DNA of 52,953 bases from Candidatus Melainabacteria bacterium (GCA_003151275.1 PLXC01000045.1:1-52953); one strand, 5' to 3'; shown: positions 8,500 to 17,983, numbered from the stretch's first letter. Numbers and translations are program-made. Notes: generated from the letters alone by a model not told the origin.

Positions 8500-8676
8500 A
8501 GAGAAATCTGGGAATTCAAATGCCGGAGCTCATCTAAAATGCCCGCCGGTCATTACGAATATACTTACTTTGCTCGCGCCACTACCCCCGGTGCCTTTAT
8601 TTTACCGCCTTGCAAAGTGGAAGAGATGTACACGCCGGAGACACGAACGGCAACTGATCAAGTCGTAATTCACTGA
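8500..8676 (+). pseudogene. 3' remnant of an alpha-2-macroglobulin-type gene
   Basis: A frame open from 8500 to TGA at 8674-8676 reads MPAGHYEYTYFARATTPGAF and then PPCKVEEMYTPE…DQVVIH. This is the standard C-terminus of bacterial alpha-2-macroglobulins (LPAGxYxYxYxARATTPGxFxxPPxxxEEMYxPE…). Nothing upstream continues the protein, as the frame has a stop just before 8500. It is a leftover of a lost gene, of a different subfamily from the intact A2M at 23554-27927. Confidence 0.7.
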
Positions 8677-8842
8677 CCTGTGCAGGAATTGGCGAATTGT
8701 TTTCAATGTGTCGACATATCGAAAGTTTCCATAATCGTTCCATACTGAGCAGCTCCCAAAATAGGACTGATGTTAAAATCGGACTTAGCCTTGGTCAAGC
8801 CGAGTGCTCATCCGGTTCAAAGACTAATCACGAGACTGCACA

Positions 8843-11800
8843 ATGTCGCGCCTACATACTCAGAATCCAGCTCACTATTGTGTTCATCGCCTCTGGCGTC
8901 TCTTCCTGACGGCGAGCATAACGGTCTTTTCTAGCGGCGGTCTACTTTTATCTACTCCGGCCCAGACTTCACCTGCTATCACAGCCATCGAAAAAACAGA
9001 TCACAGTTCGGCCAAAGAAAAGGCGGCGGCCACAAACGCAAGACCCAAAGCGCCGCGCCGCACTGGACGCAGCGCAGACGAGGACAAGGACGAGCTCGAG
9101 TGTCGCCTTCCCGTTACCATCACCTTCCGAGAACGGGACGGGGTAGTTGTTCGCGCTGACCCATTTCAAGATTCAGACCTAAGGGAAGACAGCCTGCTGG
9201 TAAGTATCAACGGTCAGTCGGTGCGCGGAAAAACGCGGGCCGAGATAAGCAAACTCTGCAAAGGCAATGAGGGAGATGCAAGTGTTTTGGGCGTGCTCGA
9301 CCGCGAAGGCGGCTACCAGACCTTCACTTTTAAATGTAAGTGGTTACGTAAGGTGCAGGTTCTCAGCCAAATGGTTAGTCAACTGCGAAATATGCTTTAC
9401 CGATTCGATTGCACCAATGGACCAAACTGGGATACACAGACAGGAAGGCCGGAGGTAAACTTCGACGCCGCGAATCTGGATCTATTTGCTGCTGCATCAG
9501 ACAGGGACAATCTTTCACTCGCCGAGGACGATCCCGCATCGTCGGCCGCTCTGGTCGACTCGGTCGCGATCGGCTCTGTCGGTTGGCTTGTCAGCGAAGG
9601 GAATCTTGCCGAGGCCAGGCGCTCTCTTAAAATCGTCGAGACAACGCCAGTTTTCGATAGCGAAAAGCCACGCTGGTTTGATGAAGAATATGGACATCTG
9701 CTAACAATGCTCGAACTCTGCGGACTAAACGACGAAGTCCTAAAAATAGGCGGTCCTGTTATCGCCGCCGATGATGCCGGCAAGTTTTTTGGTACGGGTG
9801 ACAGTCGTCAAGCCGAATTTCGCCTACCGGTTTACAAAGCTTACTTACAAACTTTGGCCCGAACAAAAGCTGGCGATATCGAGCACGTCGTCGGAAAGCT
9901 ACAAGCCAAAGGAAATCAGACGAGCTTTTACGGTGGAGACACGCAACTGTGGCTTGGCGACTTTTATGAAAGTATCGGACAGTACGACAGAGCCATAGCC
10001 TGCTACGAGACGAGTCTCGCCACAAGGGAACATCCAAAGGGACAAACCTCTATCAAGAGCGATAGCCCTGACCGCATAATATCGGAAGCTCGATACCACT
10101 GCTATCTTTTGTCTCGCTTGGCTCAGTTTGCCGACCAACAAAATAAACCGCAAAAGGCGATCGAGTATCTGCAACGCGCACGACAAGTGTATTCTTCCTT
10201 TTTTACAGACGATCAGCTTATCCATATAGAGAGCGTGCCCTTGTTCAGCCCTTCGCCAAGCGCAGTGGAGTTGGCACTAGCCACAGCATATCTCAAAGCA
10301 AGCGACTCCGACTCGGCGGTCAAATACGCGAAATCAGCTGTTGAACGCTTGGAAAAGGCTGAAGCCGGTAATGGGAAAGCGACGGTTCGTGTCCCGAGCG
10401 CCAAAGATCTTACTGACGAGATCAAAGCGGGTAAGTGGGCTGACCAGTTGGCCCTCGTCGGTCCCATCCCCGGCCCGGGCGAGCCGACCAATGAGGAGCG
10501 AGCATTTATGTCCACTTTTATGCGCGCAGACGCTGCCATCGCTGGTGGTGACAAGGCCGCCGCGCGGAAATTGATTGAGACTCTGCTCGACTACTATCAG
10601 AAACGCGAAAACGTCAAAGAGTATCCTCGGCCAAGCCTCAATATGTATTGCTGTCTTCTTTACCTGGGCAGGCGTTTAGCCGACAGCGGGCAATTTGATC
10701 AATCAAATAAGCTATTCGACAAACTGAAAGACACTGGATGCCTATCGGACCATACGGCCATCACGGCAATCTTCCTAGACATTGAGAAAGCTTTGAATGC
10801 CGAGTTAGCCAGGCATCCCGATCCAGCGTTGTGGCTCGGTGTCTTCGATGCGTGGAAGTGCTCATACACGGACTACCAACGCTTGCGCGCGCTTGCCTGT
10901 CTCTATCTTTCGGCAGGCGAATATAGCCGGTCCGAAATAATGATGAACAGCGCTCTCGGTGCTTGCAAGAACAGCACCAAATCCGATACCAACGCCGCGT
11001 TCAGCACCGCCCTTCTCTATCTCGACAAAGCATGCCTGGCGGCAACCAGATCACAATTTAACCAGGTTCAAAAGCATTTTGCCATGGCATTGTCCACAGC
11101 CGACTCCATGCCGGTTTCCTCCGCTTCTCGGGACCTCGATTTGTTCAACCGTCTGTTCATGTGCAGGGCCGTGCAACTTGCCCAGCTAAGCAGGCTAAGT
11201 AACAGATCCGCGGAGGCGGAGAGAATTCTCAAAGAAGTCGTCGCGCGCGTGGACGACAAAAGGTATTGGCTAGGAGTATTCGAGGTTTCGGACCATCCGT
11301 CGATTGATACTTCGCAATCATATCTCTACGGATACTACGGTCGGCTTTTGTGCGATCACAACAAATTTAACGAAGCGCGTCCATATCTCGACAAGGCCAT
11401 CGCCGGCTGTCGAAACAATGTGCCTAACTTTCTCAGCACAGTTCGCGCACGATGCGCCGCCCAGCAGGGAGACTATTCTGTTGCAGCGCACGACCTTTCA
11501 GCGCTTGTTGAACGCCCCTCAATCTTTGGCTCCTCTGTTATGTCGATCCAACCGAAGTGGAAGGAGACGTACAGCCGCATGTCCATCGACTATGCACTCA
11601 AAGCAAAAGATTTTAATCCCGATGAACTGGCAAAACTTTATAAGCAGTTGGCGGATCTGCTTAACAACAACGCTTCGAAAATAGAGAAGCTTGATCTACT
11701 CAAAAAAGCATATGCACTGATGGCAGAAAGCTCGCGCGATAAGGGTCAAGTGGCACAAGAAATAATAAATCTCACTTCCATGAACAGCGGAGCAAATAAA

Positions 11801-14005
11801 GAGGCCGATGGCCCGAACGCTCGCGCTACCGAGCTCAAAATGCAAGAGTCCGCCGCCATCTTGGCCGAGAAAAATAATGTAGCTAACGCTCCGCAGTTGT
11901 GGATGAATCTAGCAGGCAGCGAAGTGCAGGCCAAACAATATGACTCTGCGATCGAACATATCAAAAAGGCGATCAACTCCCAACAAGCAAAGTCGGCTCT
12001 TGAAGTTGAGCCGAGGCCGATTACCGACTGGCCTATTCGAAGCCTGGCCGAAGCCGGTCGGCAGAAAGATGCTGAGATGCTTTATCAAACTCAACTAGGC
12101 AAGACCAAAGATTTATTTGGGGCAACGAGCAGCCGATACTGCCACGTTTTGGCAGAGGTATCTATCTTTTACGCGACTCAGAATAATAGAACCCGAGCCA
12201 TGGATTATCTGGATCAACTCCTCGCTCTAGACCCGCGCAAACAAGAACTCGGCAAGACGTCAGAAAGCGCCAGACAAGTCGTGCTCGACTCAGCCTATGG
12301 ACTAGTCTACAAAGATTGGCACAATAAATTGGACATGGATATTCTAGAAAAGCTGCTGGACGCACAGCGAAAAACATATGGCTCTGATGACGCTCATGTT
12401 TCCAAAGTCCTTACCACTCTTGCGACAGTAGAAACTAATAACAGCGCCTACGACCAGTCCGAAAAACATCTAAAAGAAGCCCTCGCCATCGATGCATTGT
12501 ATGGGGATGACCCGATGTTTGGAGGCTCCGGTGCCACGTCAGCCATGCAGAGCCTACTTTCCAAAGAGAACAAAACAGCGGATGTGGAAAATTTGCAAGC
12601 GTCCTGGAAAATGGACCGCAAGGAAACGGAAAAACACTGGTCGATGGCTGAAAATGCCACTGAAGAGCGAGCCCAAGAGTTTTACGATTGGTGGCACAAG
12701 AAAGGACCGTATGGTTACCGTTGCTTATCTGCGTCGATCAAGTTGCTCGATTATGCAGTAAAGGAAAAAAAGTGGGATCGCGTGCGTGAACTCGGCGCAG
12801 AATGCATAAAAATCCTCTCTCACAACTCGCTCCTTGCAGTCCGCGGATGTACGCCGAGCCCACAGCCAGCCAACCGAAAATTCTACTGCTTCAAATCGGA
12901 AATCGAAGCTTGCATCGAGTTGAGTAAAACAGACGAGGCTCACAAATGGCTGGACAGAGCAGTATCTGAACAATCGTATAAACCTATGACAGACGAACTT
13001 ATTTTTCTATCGGAAATTGAAAACGCCTGTGGCAACAAAGAAGCGGCTCTCACTTACTGCAAGCGCGCGGAAGAGACACTTCCTAAAACCAGTGGTTGGA
13101 ATTATTGGCGGGGAACGATTAATCAGCTCTATGAGAAGCTCGGTTCGGAAGACGACATGAAGAGACTTGCCGCGGACGCTCGCGCTCAGATGCTAATAAG
13201 ACAAGAAGAAGATCTGCGCAAGTTTGAAGCCGAGAGAAAAGTAAAAGCTAAGCAACAAGCTCAGCTCAAGCAGCCGCCCCAGGCTGTACTAGCGCACGCT
13301 TCGAGTGGAACACACGAATCGGAAGAGTCGATTGAACCCAGGGAGTCCTTGATGTTTCCTCCGGTTGAAGAAATCAAAGACAAATATCTGTTTAACTATG
13401 CAGCATATGCCAGTGAAGACCTCTGGTTAGAGGATGGCGCTGCTGTAATACGTTACCAGAGCCGCAGCCACTTTCCTTATTCATTTGCAGGAAGCTATGA
13501 TGGAATGTCCTGTTCTCAACCGCTACACAAAGCAGGCCAATTCATGTTTCTGTATGATGGCCAGCCGAGCAGCCTGATACTAAAATCTGAACTGCTAGCT
13601 GTTTCCCGCACTCACAACGGTGGTGGTTCACCGCATGCCCACTCATCTATTCCCTTCACGGCGCCTCCACCGGTGATGGCACGACCGTTTAAGGCCGCTC
13701 TCGAAGCACCGGCGAACGCAACTGTCCTGACAGGAAAAAACGACAGGCTTATCCTCAAAGCTGGCGACTACACGGCTGATCACGTCTCGACTAACAGTAT
13801 TATGCTATCTACCCCCGGGAGAGTACGAATCTTCCTCAAAGATGCGGAATTTTCCTCCCCCTCCCTATACATCGAGAGACCAAAATCAATCTGGGAAGTG
13901 AGGTTTGAAGACAAATCAATTAGGCCTGTGTTCGAAGCAACAGCAAACAGTTGCATAAATCTGGTGCCGGGGCACGAGGAATCTTCTCCTAGTTCCAGTC
14001 TGTAA
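8843..14005 (+). CDS. Giant secreted PDZ-like/TPR protein, cut short by an in-frame stop
   Basis: The 1720-residue product starts with a basic stretch and a hydrophobic signal segment (about 20-42, ending near TPAQTS). A PDZ-like domain follows at about 88-165 (DSLLVSINGQSVRGKTRAEI). A very long TPR-type solenoid covers about 230-1430, with repeats such as YDRAIACYETSLA and AIEYLQRARQVY. A charged, coiled-coil-like linker lies near 1430-1470 (LRKFEAERKVKAKQQ). The C-terminal beta domain resembles the DUF7305/PilX-like domains of surface proteins. That domain breaks off at TAA 14003-14005, and the same frame then continues for 68 more codons with its conserved end. The mature protein should be extracytoplasmic, probably a scaffold. 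The start ATG at 8843 has no strong ribosome binding site. Confidence 0.85.
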   Translation: MSRLHTQNPAHYCVHRLWRLFLTASITVFSSGGLLLSTPAQTSPAITAIEKTDHSSAKEKAAATNARPKAPRRTGRSADEDKDELECRLPVTITFRERDGVVVRADPFQDSDLREDSLLVSINGQSVRGKTRAEISKLCKGNEGDASVLGVLDREGGYQTFTFKCKWLRKVQVLSQMVSQLRNMLYRFDCTNGPNWDTQTGRPEVNFDAANLDLFAAASDRDNLSLAEDDPASSAALVDSVAIGSVGWLVSEGNLAEARRSLKIVETTPVFDSEKPRWFDEEYGHLLTMLELCGLNDEVLKIGGPVIAADDAGKFFGTGDSRQAEFRLPVYKAYLQTLARTKAGDIEHVVGKLQAKGNQTSFYGGDTQLWLGDFYESIGQYDRAIACYETSLATREHPKGQTSIKSDSPDRIISEARYHCYLLSRLAQFADQQNKPQKAIEYLQRARQVYSSFFTDDQLIHIESVPLFSPSPSAVELALATAYLKASDSDSAVKYAKSAVERLEKAEAGNGKATVRVPSAKDLTDEIKAGKWADQLALVGPIPGPGEPTNEERAFMSTFMRADAAIAGGDKAAARKLIETLLDYYQKRENVKEYPRPSLNMYCCLLYLGRRLADSGQFDQSNKLFDKLKDTGCLSDHTAITAIFLDIEKALNAELARHPDPALWLGVFDAWKCSYTDYQRLRALACLYLSAGEYSRSEIMMNSALGACKNSTKSDTNAAFSTALLYLDKACLAATRSQFNQVQKHFAMALSTADSMPVSSASRDLDLFNRLFMCRAVQLAQLSRLSNRSAEAERILKEVVARVDDKRYWLGVFEVSDHPSIDTSQSYLYGYYGRLLCDHNKFNEARPYLDKAIAGCRNNVPNFLSTVRARCAAQQGDYSVAAHDLSALVERPSIFGSSVMSIQPKWKETYSRMSIDYALKAKDFNPDELAKLYKQLADLLNNNASKIEKLDLLKKAYALMAESSRDKGQVAQEIINLTSMNSGANKEADGPNARATELKMQESAAILAEKNNVANAPQLWMNLAGSEVQAKQYDSAIEHIKKAINSQQAKSALEVEPRPITDWPIRSLAEAGRQKDAEMLYQTQLGKTKDLFGATSSRYCHVLAEVSIFYATQNNRTRAMDYLDQLLALDPRKQELGKTSESARQVVLDSAYGLVYKDWHNKLDMDILEKLLDAQRKTYGSDDAHVSKVLTTLATVETNNSAYDQSEKHLKEALAIDALYGDDPMFGGSGATSAMQSLLSKENKTADVENLQASWKMDRKETEKHWSMAENATEERAQEFYDWWHKKGPYGYRCLSASIKLLDYAVKEKKWDRVRELGAECIKILSHNSLLAVRGCTPSPQPANRKFYCFKSEIEACIELSKTDEAHKWLDRAVSEQSYKPMTDELIFLSEIENACGNKEAALTYCKRAEETLPKTSGWNYWRGTINQLYEKLGSEDDMKRLAADARAQMLIRQEEDLRKFEAERKVKAKQQAQLKQPPQAVLAHASSGTHESEESIEPRESLMFPPVEEIKDKYLFNYAAYASEDLWLEDGAAVIRYQSRSHFPYSFAGSYDGMSCSQPLHKAGQFMFLYDGQPSSLILKSELLAVSRTHNGGGSPHAHSSIPFTAPPPVMARPFKAALEAPANATVLTGKNDRLILKAGDYTADHVSTNSIMLSTPGRVRIFLKDAEFSSPSLYIERPKSIWEVRFEDKSIRPVFEATANSCINLVPGHEESSPSSSL

Positions 14006-14212
14006 TTATGGTACAACGGCACAGGCGAGATAAGGCTGGATGCGAACAGCAACTTTGCGGGCATTATTTACGCACCTAATGCAATAATCAGACTTGGCAA
14101 AAAAGCGCGTTTTTGGGGCGCAATGGTGGCAAATAAGGTTATCGCCAGCGAAGAGGCTACATTGATGTATCAGACCAGCCTGCGGGGTTGGGAACCTGCG
14201 CAAACCAAATAA
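14006..14212 (+). pseudogene. In-frame continuation of the giant protein after a premature stop
   Basis: Directly after TAA 14003-14005 the same frame reads LWYNGTGEIRLDANSNFAG, then IIYAPNAIIRLGKKARFWGA, and ends at TAA 14210-14212. The FxGxIYAPNAxIxLG motif is the hallmark of the last strands of DUF7305-type domains, which are incomplete in the upstream frame. A CAA-to-TAA change would explain the stop. There is no start codon or ribosome binding site for separate translation. Confidence 0.8.
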
Positions 14213-14217
14213 TACGT

Positions 14218-14466
14218 TTACACATCCTTGCCATATCGCAGCAGCCGTCCACCGAAATCTTGTTTACGCCAGGCTTGTAACCATGCTTTTCGTAAAAGCA
14301 GCGAGCCCGTGCATTGACTTCGAAAACCCAGAGCTTGATCGTCTTGAACCCTTGTGCGCGCAGTGTTTCTTCGGACCACTGCCTGAGGCTGTTGCCATAT
14401 AAGCCAGCATCAAAAGAAAAAGCGTGTTCATCGATTTGTGGTTGGTTGGTATGGATTCTATCTTAC
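14218..14466 (-). pseudogene. GNAT acetyltransferase 3' remnant
   Basis: A minus-strand frame reads SLRQWSEETLRAQGFKTIKL, then WVFEVNARARCFYEKHGYKP. This is the N-(A/S)-x-A-x-x-FYEKxGF signature of GNAT N-acetyltransferases. The N-terminal acetyl-CoA-binding loop is missing, and the frame must shift by one near 14250 to end in GRLLRYGKDV and a stop at 14218. No start codon is present. It is a decayed leftover between two secreted-protein genes. Confidence 0.65.
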
Positions 14467-14483
14467 AGCCAACACCGTTTTGG

Positions 14484-16655
14484 TTATTTTGAGCCATCCT
14501 CGAAGTTGAGATTTAAGGCATCATCGTTGACATAGTTAGGCTTGACTTGTTTCGTAGGCTGAGCTGCAGTCGTGCACGGTCCCACATCTTGAAATTCAAA
14601 ATCGTCGACCCATACTTTTCCGCGGCCACTCAATAGAACGCCAAAATCGATATTTGCGCCGTTGACTGGCACATTCAAGGTAATTTCTCTTTTCGTCCAA
14701 TCGGTGGTGCCTTTTATCGGCCGATCCTCCATGTTGTCGAATGACAAAGAGCCGCCCCCGCGCTCTGGTCCATCCACGCGTATCCAGGCGCCGGCCCAAC
14801 TATCGACGTTTTCCGTTTTTGTCCAACACGTCAACTGCACTTTTCTGCCCCTAAATCGATCCGCCTGAAACATTTGCATGAGAGTGCCGAAGCCGTTGGT
14901 TTTTGCAGCAATTGATTTTAAGTAACCAGAGGTGGTGCCACTATGAGTCGCATCTCTAGTCATACCCATTTCGTATTCACTGGGATGCGAGCCGGCTCTG
15001 CTCCATCCTCTAGGCAGCACACCAGGCTTGTTGGTGGAAGGCACGGCAGCTGCGGTTTGGTCATGGGCGGACAAATTACTGCTTAAATGTCGCTCAAAAT
15101 TAACGAATATCTTTGAATGCTCTTTAACGAATTTGTCAAAATCGACTTTGGAAAGGAAAAACTCGCTAGTCGGATTTTCCTCAAGCGTTGCCAGATTTTT
15201 CGATATTCCTATCAGATATTCGTGCCATTGAGGCTCAATAGCAGCAATCGGTTTGTCGAAAGCAGCCTCTAGAACCGTTCCGTAACCTTTGCGATCGTCA
15301 GCTATTGCAAGGTCAATGTACTTCTTAAACAAATTGGAGTCGTATAAGAACATTGCCACCAATCGTTCTTCTGATTGATGATCGACCTTTGGATCTTGAG
15401 AAAGGGCAATCACATCAACCAGGGTCAAATTCGGAATCTCTTTTTCAACTCGCTTGAGCCTCCACGGATTTTGATATCCCCAATAAAGCGCAGAAAGTAC
15501 ACCTTGCTGGTAGCCGTATATTTTTTCAAAGAACGCATCGATACCAGCGAATCTATCAACATGTATAGGAGTGTTGAGTGATACTTGAGCAAAAATGATA
15601 TGCGCTACCGTGCCAAACCCACTTTGTGTATAAAACACCATCGCATTCCTGTTGGGGATGCACGTACCCCAAACATCTTGATCGTTGTTCATTTGCTCTT
15701 TCAAAAATGTGTATTGAGAGGCTTTATCCGGCATCATATAAACGTTTACCGGTGCGCTCCATTTCACTTTGAATAAATCGGAGTCAACATGAGACAAGAA
15801 ACACTCGGAAAATTTAGCAATGGTGCTAGCCAACCCTTGATCTGAATTAAAGAAAAAGACAAAGTGTTTTGTGTCGATGCGGTGGCTGAATCGTTTTTGA
15901 ACGGGATCGAACATGTGGTCATAAATGAGAGTGTTCACGTCGGCGATTACACGCCCGGTGTCAACGTATCCGATCTCTTGCGATTTTGTCTCAGCCACGC
16001 GAGCCCCTGCATCGTCTTTCAGTGCTTTGAGCGCTTGTGCTCGCCAGTAATAGGCGGCGCCACCAGCCCCGCGGGGATCGATCGCGAGCGCCTTTTTACA
16101 ATCGGCTAAGCTTTGATCGTATTTGCCAAGTCGGCAAAAAAGTTCAGCTCTGTTGGTAACAGCAATAAGCTTCTCAGTCTCTGTTGCAGATGGGCATCTT
16201 GTCAGAATTTCAGTGCAGTCTGCAGCGGCGTCGGCGTCTTTGCCTAACATATACGAGCAGATTGTTCTTTGCATCAAATAAGGAGTTCTATTCCCACTGC
16301 ATAATTTCAATGCAGCATCCGCATCAGCCAACGCCTCTTCGTTCTTCTTTAGAAGCAAATATTCTTGTGATCTAGCCAATAGTGCCCAGATGTTGGTAGG
16401 GTCAAGCTGCAAAACATGATTCAGATCCAAAAAAGCCTGGTCGTGGTTTTTCAAATATACATATGCAGCAGCACGCTGTTTCAAAAGCGTCAGGTCATTT
16501 GGAGAATCTTTCAGCTGCTCATTCAATCGTTCCATTGCCGCTACTACTTGCGGAGCTAGACTGTCCGCTTTACTGGCATGGGACGCAGGCGTAGCAATTA
16601 AAAAACAAGTACTGAACAGAACCGATAGAACCCAGCTCACACTTCGAAAAGACAT
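14484..16655 (-). CDS. Secreted TPR protein with C-terminal jelly-roll-like domain
   Basis: The 723-residue protein has a signal peptide (1-27, cleavage near SHASKA). Four or so TPRs occupy about 35-215 (ALADADAALKL, SLADCKKALAIDP). A middle domain follows at about 255-500 (KHFVFFFNSDQGLASTIAKF and VYMMPDKASQY), resembling the beta-rich start of TPR-associated peptidase-like DUF1570 proteins but without an HExxH motif. The C-terminal domain (about 555-700) has WSRAGSHPSEYEMGM, SGTTSGYLKS, LTCWTKTENVDSWAGAWIRVDG and KVWVDDFEFQDVG. The same domain stands alone in the two genes at 17394 and 17984. It resembles galactose-binding-like jelly rolls that follow some regulators and hydrolases. The ribosome binding site AAGGGA lies 7 nt before the ATG. 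Confidence 0.8.
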   Translation of the reverse strand: MSFRSVSWVLSVLFSTCFLIATPASHASKADSLAPQVVAAMERLNEQLKDSPNDLTLLKQRAAAYVYLKNHDQAFLDLNHVLQLDPTNIWALLARSQEYLLLKKNEEALADADAALKLCSGNRTPYLMQRTICSYMLGKDADAAADCTEILTRCPSATETEKLIAVTNRAELFCRLGKYDQSLADCKKALAIDPRGAGGAAYYWRAQALKALKDDAGARVAETKSQEIGYVDTGRVIADVNTLIYDHMFDPVQKRFSHRIDTKHFVFFFNSDQGLASTIAKFSECFLSHVDSDLFKVKWSAPVNVYMMPDKASQYTFLKEQMNNDQDVWGTCIPNRNAMVFYTQSGFGTVAHIIFAQVSLNTPIHVDRFAGIDAFFEKIYGYQQGVLSALYWGYQNPWRLKRVEKEIPNLTLVDVIALSQDPKVDHQSEERLVAMFLYDSNLFKKYIDLAIADDRKGYGTVLEAAFDKPIAAIEPQWHEYLIGISKNLATLEENPTSEFFLSKVDFDKFVKEHSKIFVNFERHLSSNLSAHDQTAAAVPSTNKPGVLPRGWSRAGSHPSEYEMGMTRDATHSGTTSGYLKSIAAKTNGFGTLMQMFQADRFRGRKVQLTCWTKTENVDSWAGAWIRVDGPERGGGSLSFDNMEDRPIKGTTDWTKREITLNVPVNGANIDFGVLLSGRGKVWVDDFEFQDVGPCTTAAQPTKQVKPNYVNDDALNLNFEDGSK

Positions 16656-16753
16656 TTTTATTCCCTTATATTATCGTGCAAGAATATCATGAAAAGGAAA
16701 ACCGCCATGTGAGCGTGTTTGGCATATAGCCCGATCTATCCGCTGTCTCATCT

Positions 16754-17023
16754 TCAGAAAGAAATGTGACAACGGTTGCAATGCCATCCCTCATGATATG
16801 GTATGCATCCAACAAGGAATGAGTTTTGCAATGGATTTTCAATTGAAAATCGAATGCCGCTTACAATAGTTCCATATTGTATTTGTACTACCCCGTCATT
16901 CTTGCGGCAGATAGGACAGCCAAAGTACCGCGCAGGTCCATTTATTTCGACACGAACATCGTCTGGTTCTTGATGAAAGTTCCGGCGATATTTCGAGACA
17001 AAATCATGCTCTCCAAAAGTCTT
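16754..17023 (-). CDS. Small zinc-ribbon protein without a normal start codon
   Basis: The frame directly after the TGA of the upstream gene stays open for 89 codons. It reads …RYFGCPICRKNDGVVQIQYG… and ends GWHCNRCHISF. The CPxC…YG…GC…WHCxxC arrangement is that of a widespread family of small zinc-ribbon proteins of unknown role. No ATG, GTG or TTG lies in frame before the first CxxC. The product is therefore made either by readthrough of TGA 17024-17026, from an unusual start, or not at all because the start was lost. The coding frame itself is clear from the four cysteines and family spacing. Confidence 0.55.
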   Translation of the reverse strand, partial: KTFGEHDFVSKYRRNFHQEPDDVRVEINGPARYFGCPICRKNDGVVQIQYGTIVSGIRFSIENPLQNSFLVGCIPYHEGWHCNRCHISF

Positions 17024-17407
17024 TCATTCACCGCGTACATCAGCTTGTTTTGCATACGCAGCTGCTTTTTCGCGTGATCTGATGGCAAGCTCCAATTGAT
17101 CAAGAGCTTGCTGCACTTGGCTCAACCTCTCCAGGATAAGTGAATGTGCCCGATTCGGCATTTCGTAACTAGAACTGGAGTCTAATAATAGAATTTCCGC
17201 TTCGAGAAACGCAGACTCGGCTCGCGATAGTTGCACCTTGTCTGGAGGCTGGCTTGAGTGCCTTCTATTTAGGATTGTTTGACCTTCTACAAATAAATTT
17301 TCCCAGGTAGCATCTTGATTTGCAGAGCTGTCACCAGTGTTCACTGTAAGAGCAAGACCTGTTGCAGCAAGAATTGCTATGAGCATGGTGTTTTTAAAAC
17401 TCAGCAT
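17024..17407 (-). CDS. Small exported helical protein
   Basis: I take the ATG at 17407 (MLSFKNTMLIAIL…), which gives 127 residues. The frame to 17419 would use TTG. A signal peptide covers about 1-29. The rest is helical, with a heptad-like QVQQALDQLELAIRSREKAA stretch near the end, like a short TPR or coiled coil. It overlaps the upstream jelly-roll gene by 14 bp, so it is probably translated together with it. Its frame continues after the TGA into the zinc-ribbon reading frame. No family is recognised. Confidence 0.6.
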   Translation of the reverse strand: MLSFKNTMLIAILAATGLALTVNTGDSSANQDATWENLFVEGQTILNRRHSSQPPDKVQLSRAESAFLEAEILLLDSSSSYEMPNRAHSLILERLSQVQQALDQLELAIRSREKAAAYAKQADVRGE

Positions 17408-17948
17408 CGTCACCCTCAAAGTTCAGATTGCGTGGTGCAACGCGACGTCCGCTGCAAGGACAATCGGTAGCAGGCACTTCTTTTCCCACCACTTCAAAAG
17501 TAACATCGTCGAACCAGAGTTTTCCTTGACGTCCTAGCATTATTCCGAAAGCAAGGTTTTCGCTGTCTTCTGGAACATCCAGGACGATGCGAATCTTCGC
17601 CCAGTCGGTCGAACCCGTTATCTGCCTCTCGCACATATTGTCGAACGATAAGGGTTTGTTTGCACCAGCCTTTCCATCAACTCTCATCCAAGGTGCAACC
17701 CATCCCTGGACATCTTCAGTTTTGATCCATAGCTGCAGCTGCATGCGCTTGCCCAAATAATTGTCCGCCGCAAACTGCTGCATGAGTGTTCCAAATCCCT
17801 CCGGCTTGTCCACAGCATGCTTCATATATGCGCTCTGAGTACCGCAATGGAACACGCTCCTATCAATGCCGGCTTCATAGTGTGCGGGCTTACTGCCGGA
17901 CATACCCCAGCCTTGAGGATAGTTTGGTTTTTCAGACTTTCGAGCCAT
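17394..17948 (-). CDS. Stand-alone jelly-roll-like domain protein
   Basis: The 184-residue cytoplasmic protein (no signal peptide) is essentially one domain, the same as the C-terminus of the protein at 14484-16655. Shared marks are GW-x-x-x-G-S-K/H-P, the HCGTQSAYMKH segment, FGTLMQQFAAD, LWIKTEDVQGWVAPWMRVDG, LSFDNMCERQITGSTDW and KLWFDDVTFE. The fold is likely a galactose-binding-like beta sandwich, so a ligand-binding role is possible. The C-terminus carries CPCSG and an RNLNFEGDDAEF tail related to that of its neighbour. A GAGG ribosome binding site lies 6 nt before the ATG. It is the middle gene of a 17024-18724 operon. Confidence 0.75.
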   Translation of the reverse strand: MARKSEKPNYPQGWGMSGSKPAHYEAGIDRSVFHCGTQSAYMKHAVDKPEGFGTLMQQFAADNYLGKRMQLQLWIKTEDVQGWVAPWMRVDGKAGANKPLSFDNMCERQITGSTDWAKIRIVLDVPEDSENLAFGIMLGRQGKLWFDDVTFEVVGKEVPATDCPCSGRRVAPRNLNFEGDDAEF

Positions 17949-17983
17949 GATGCCTCTTCTCGAACTTAGTTTCCGCCGCCTTG

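Noticed and set aside
16834..16851. Perfect 18-bp palindrome GATTTTCAATTGAAAATC, first taken for an operator
   Set aside because: It lies inside the zinc-ribbon reading frame (coding FSIEN) and away from any start, so chance within coding sequence is more likely.
14003..17026. Possible genome-wide recoding of TAA or TGA as an amino acid
   Set aside because: Most complete genes here end normally in TAA or TGA at expected lengths, so local nonsense changes are the simpler reading.
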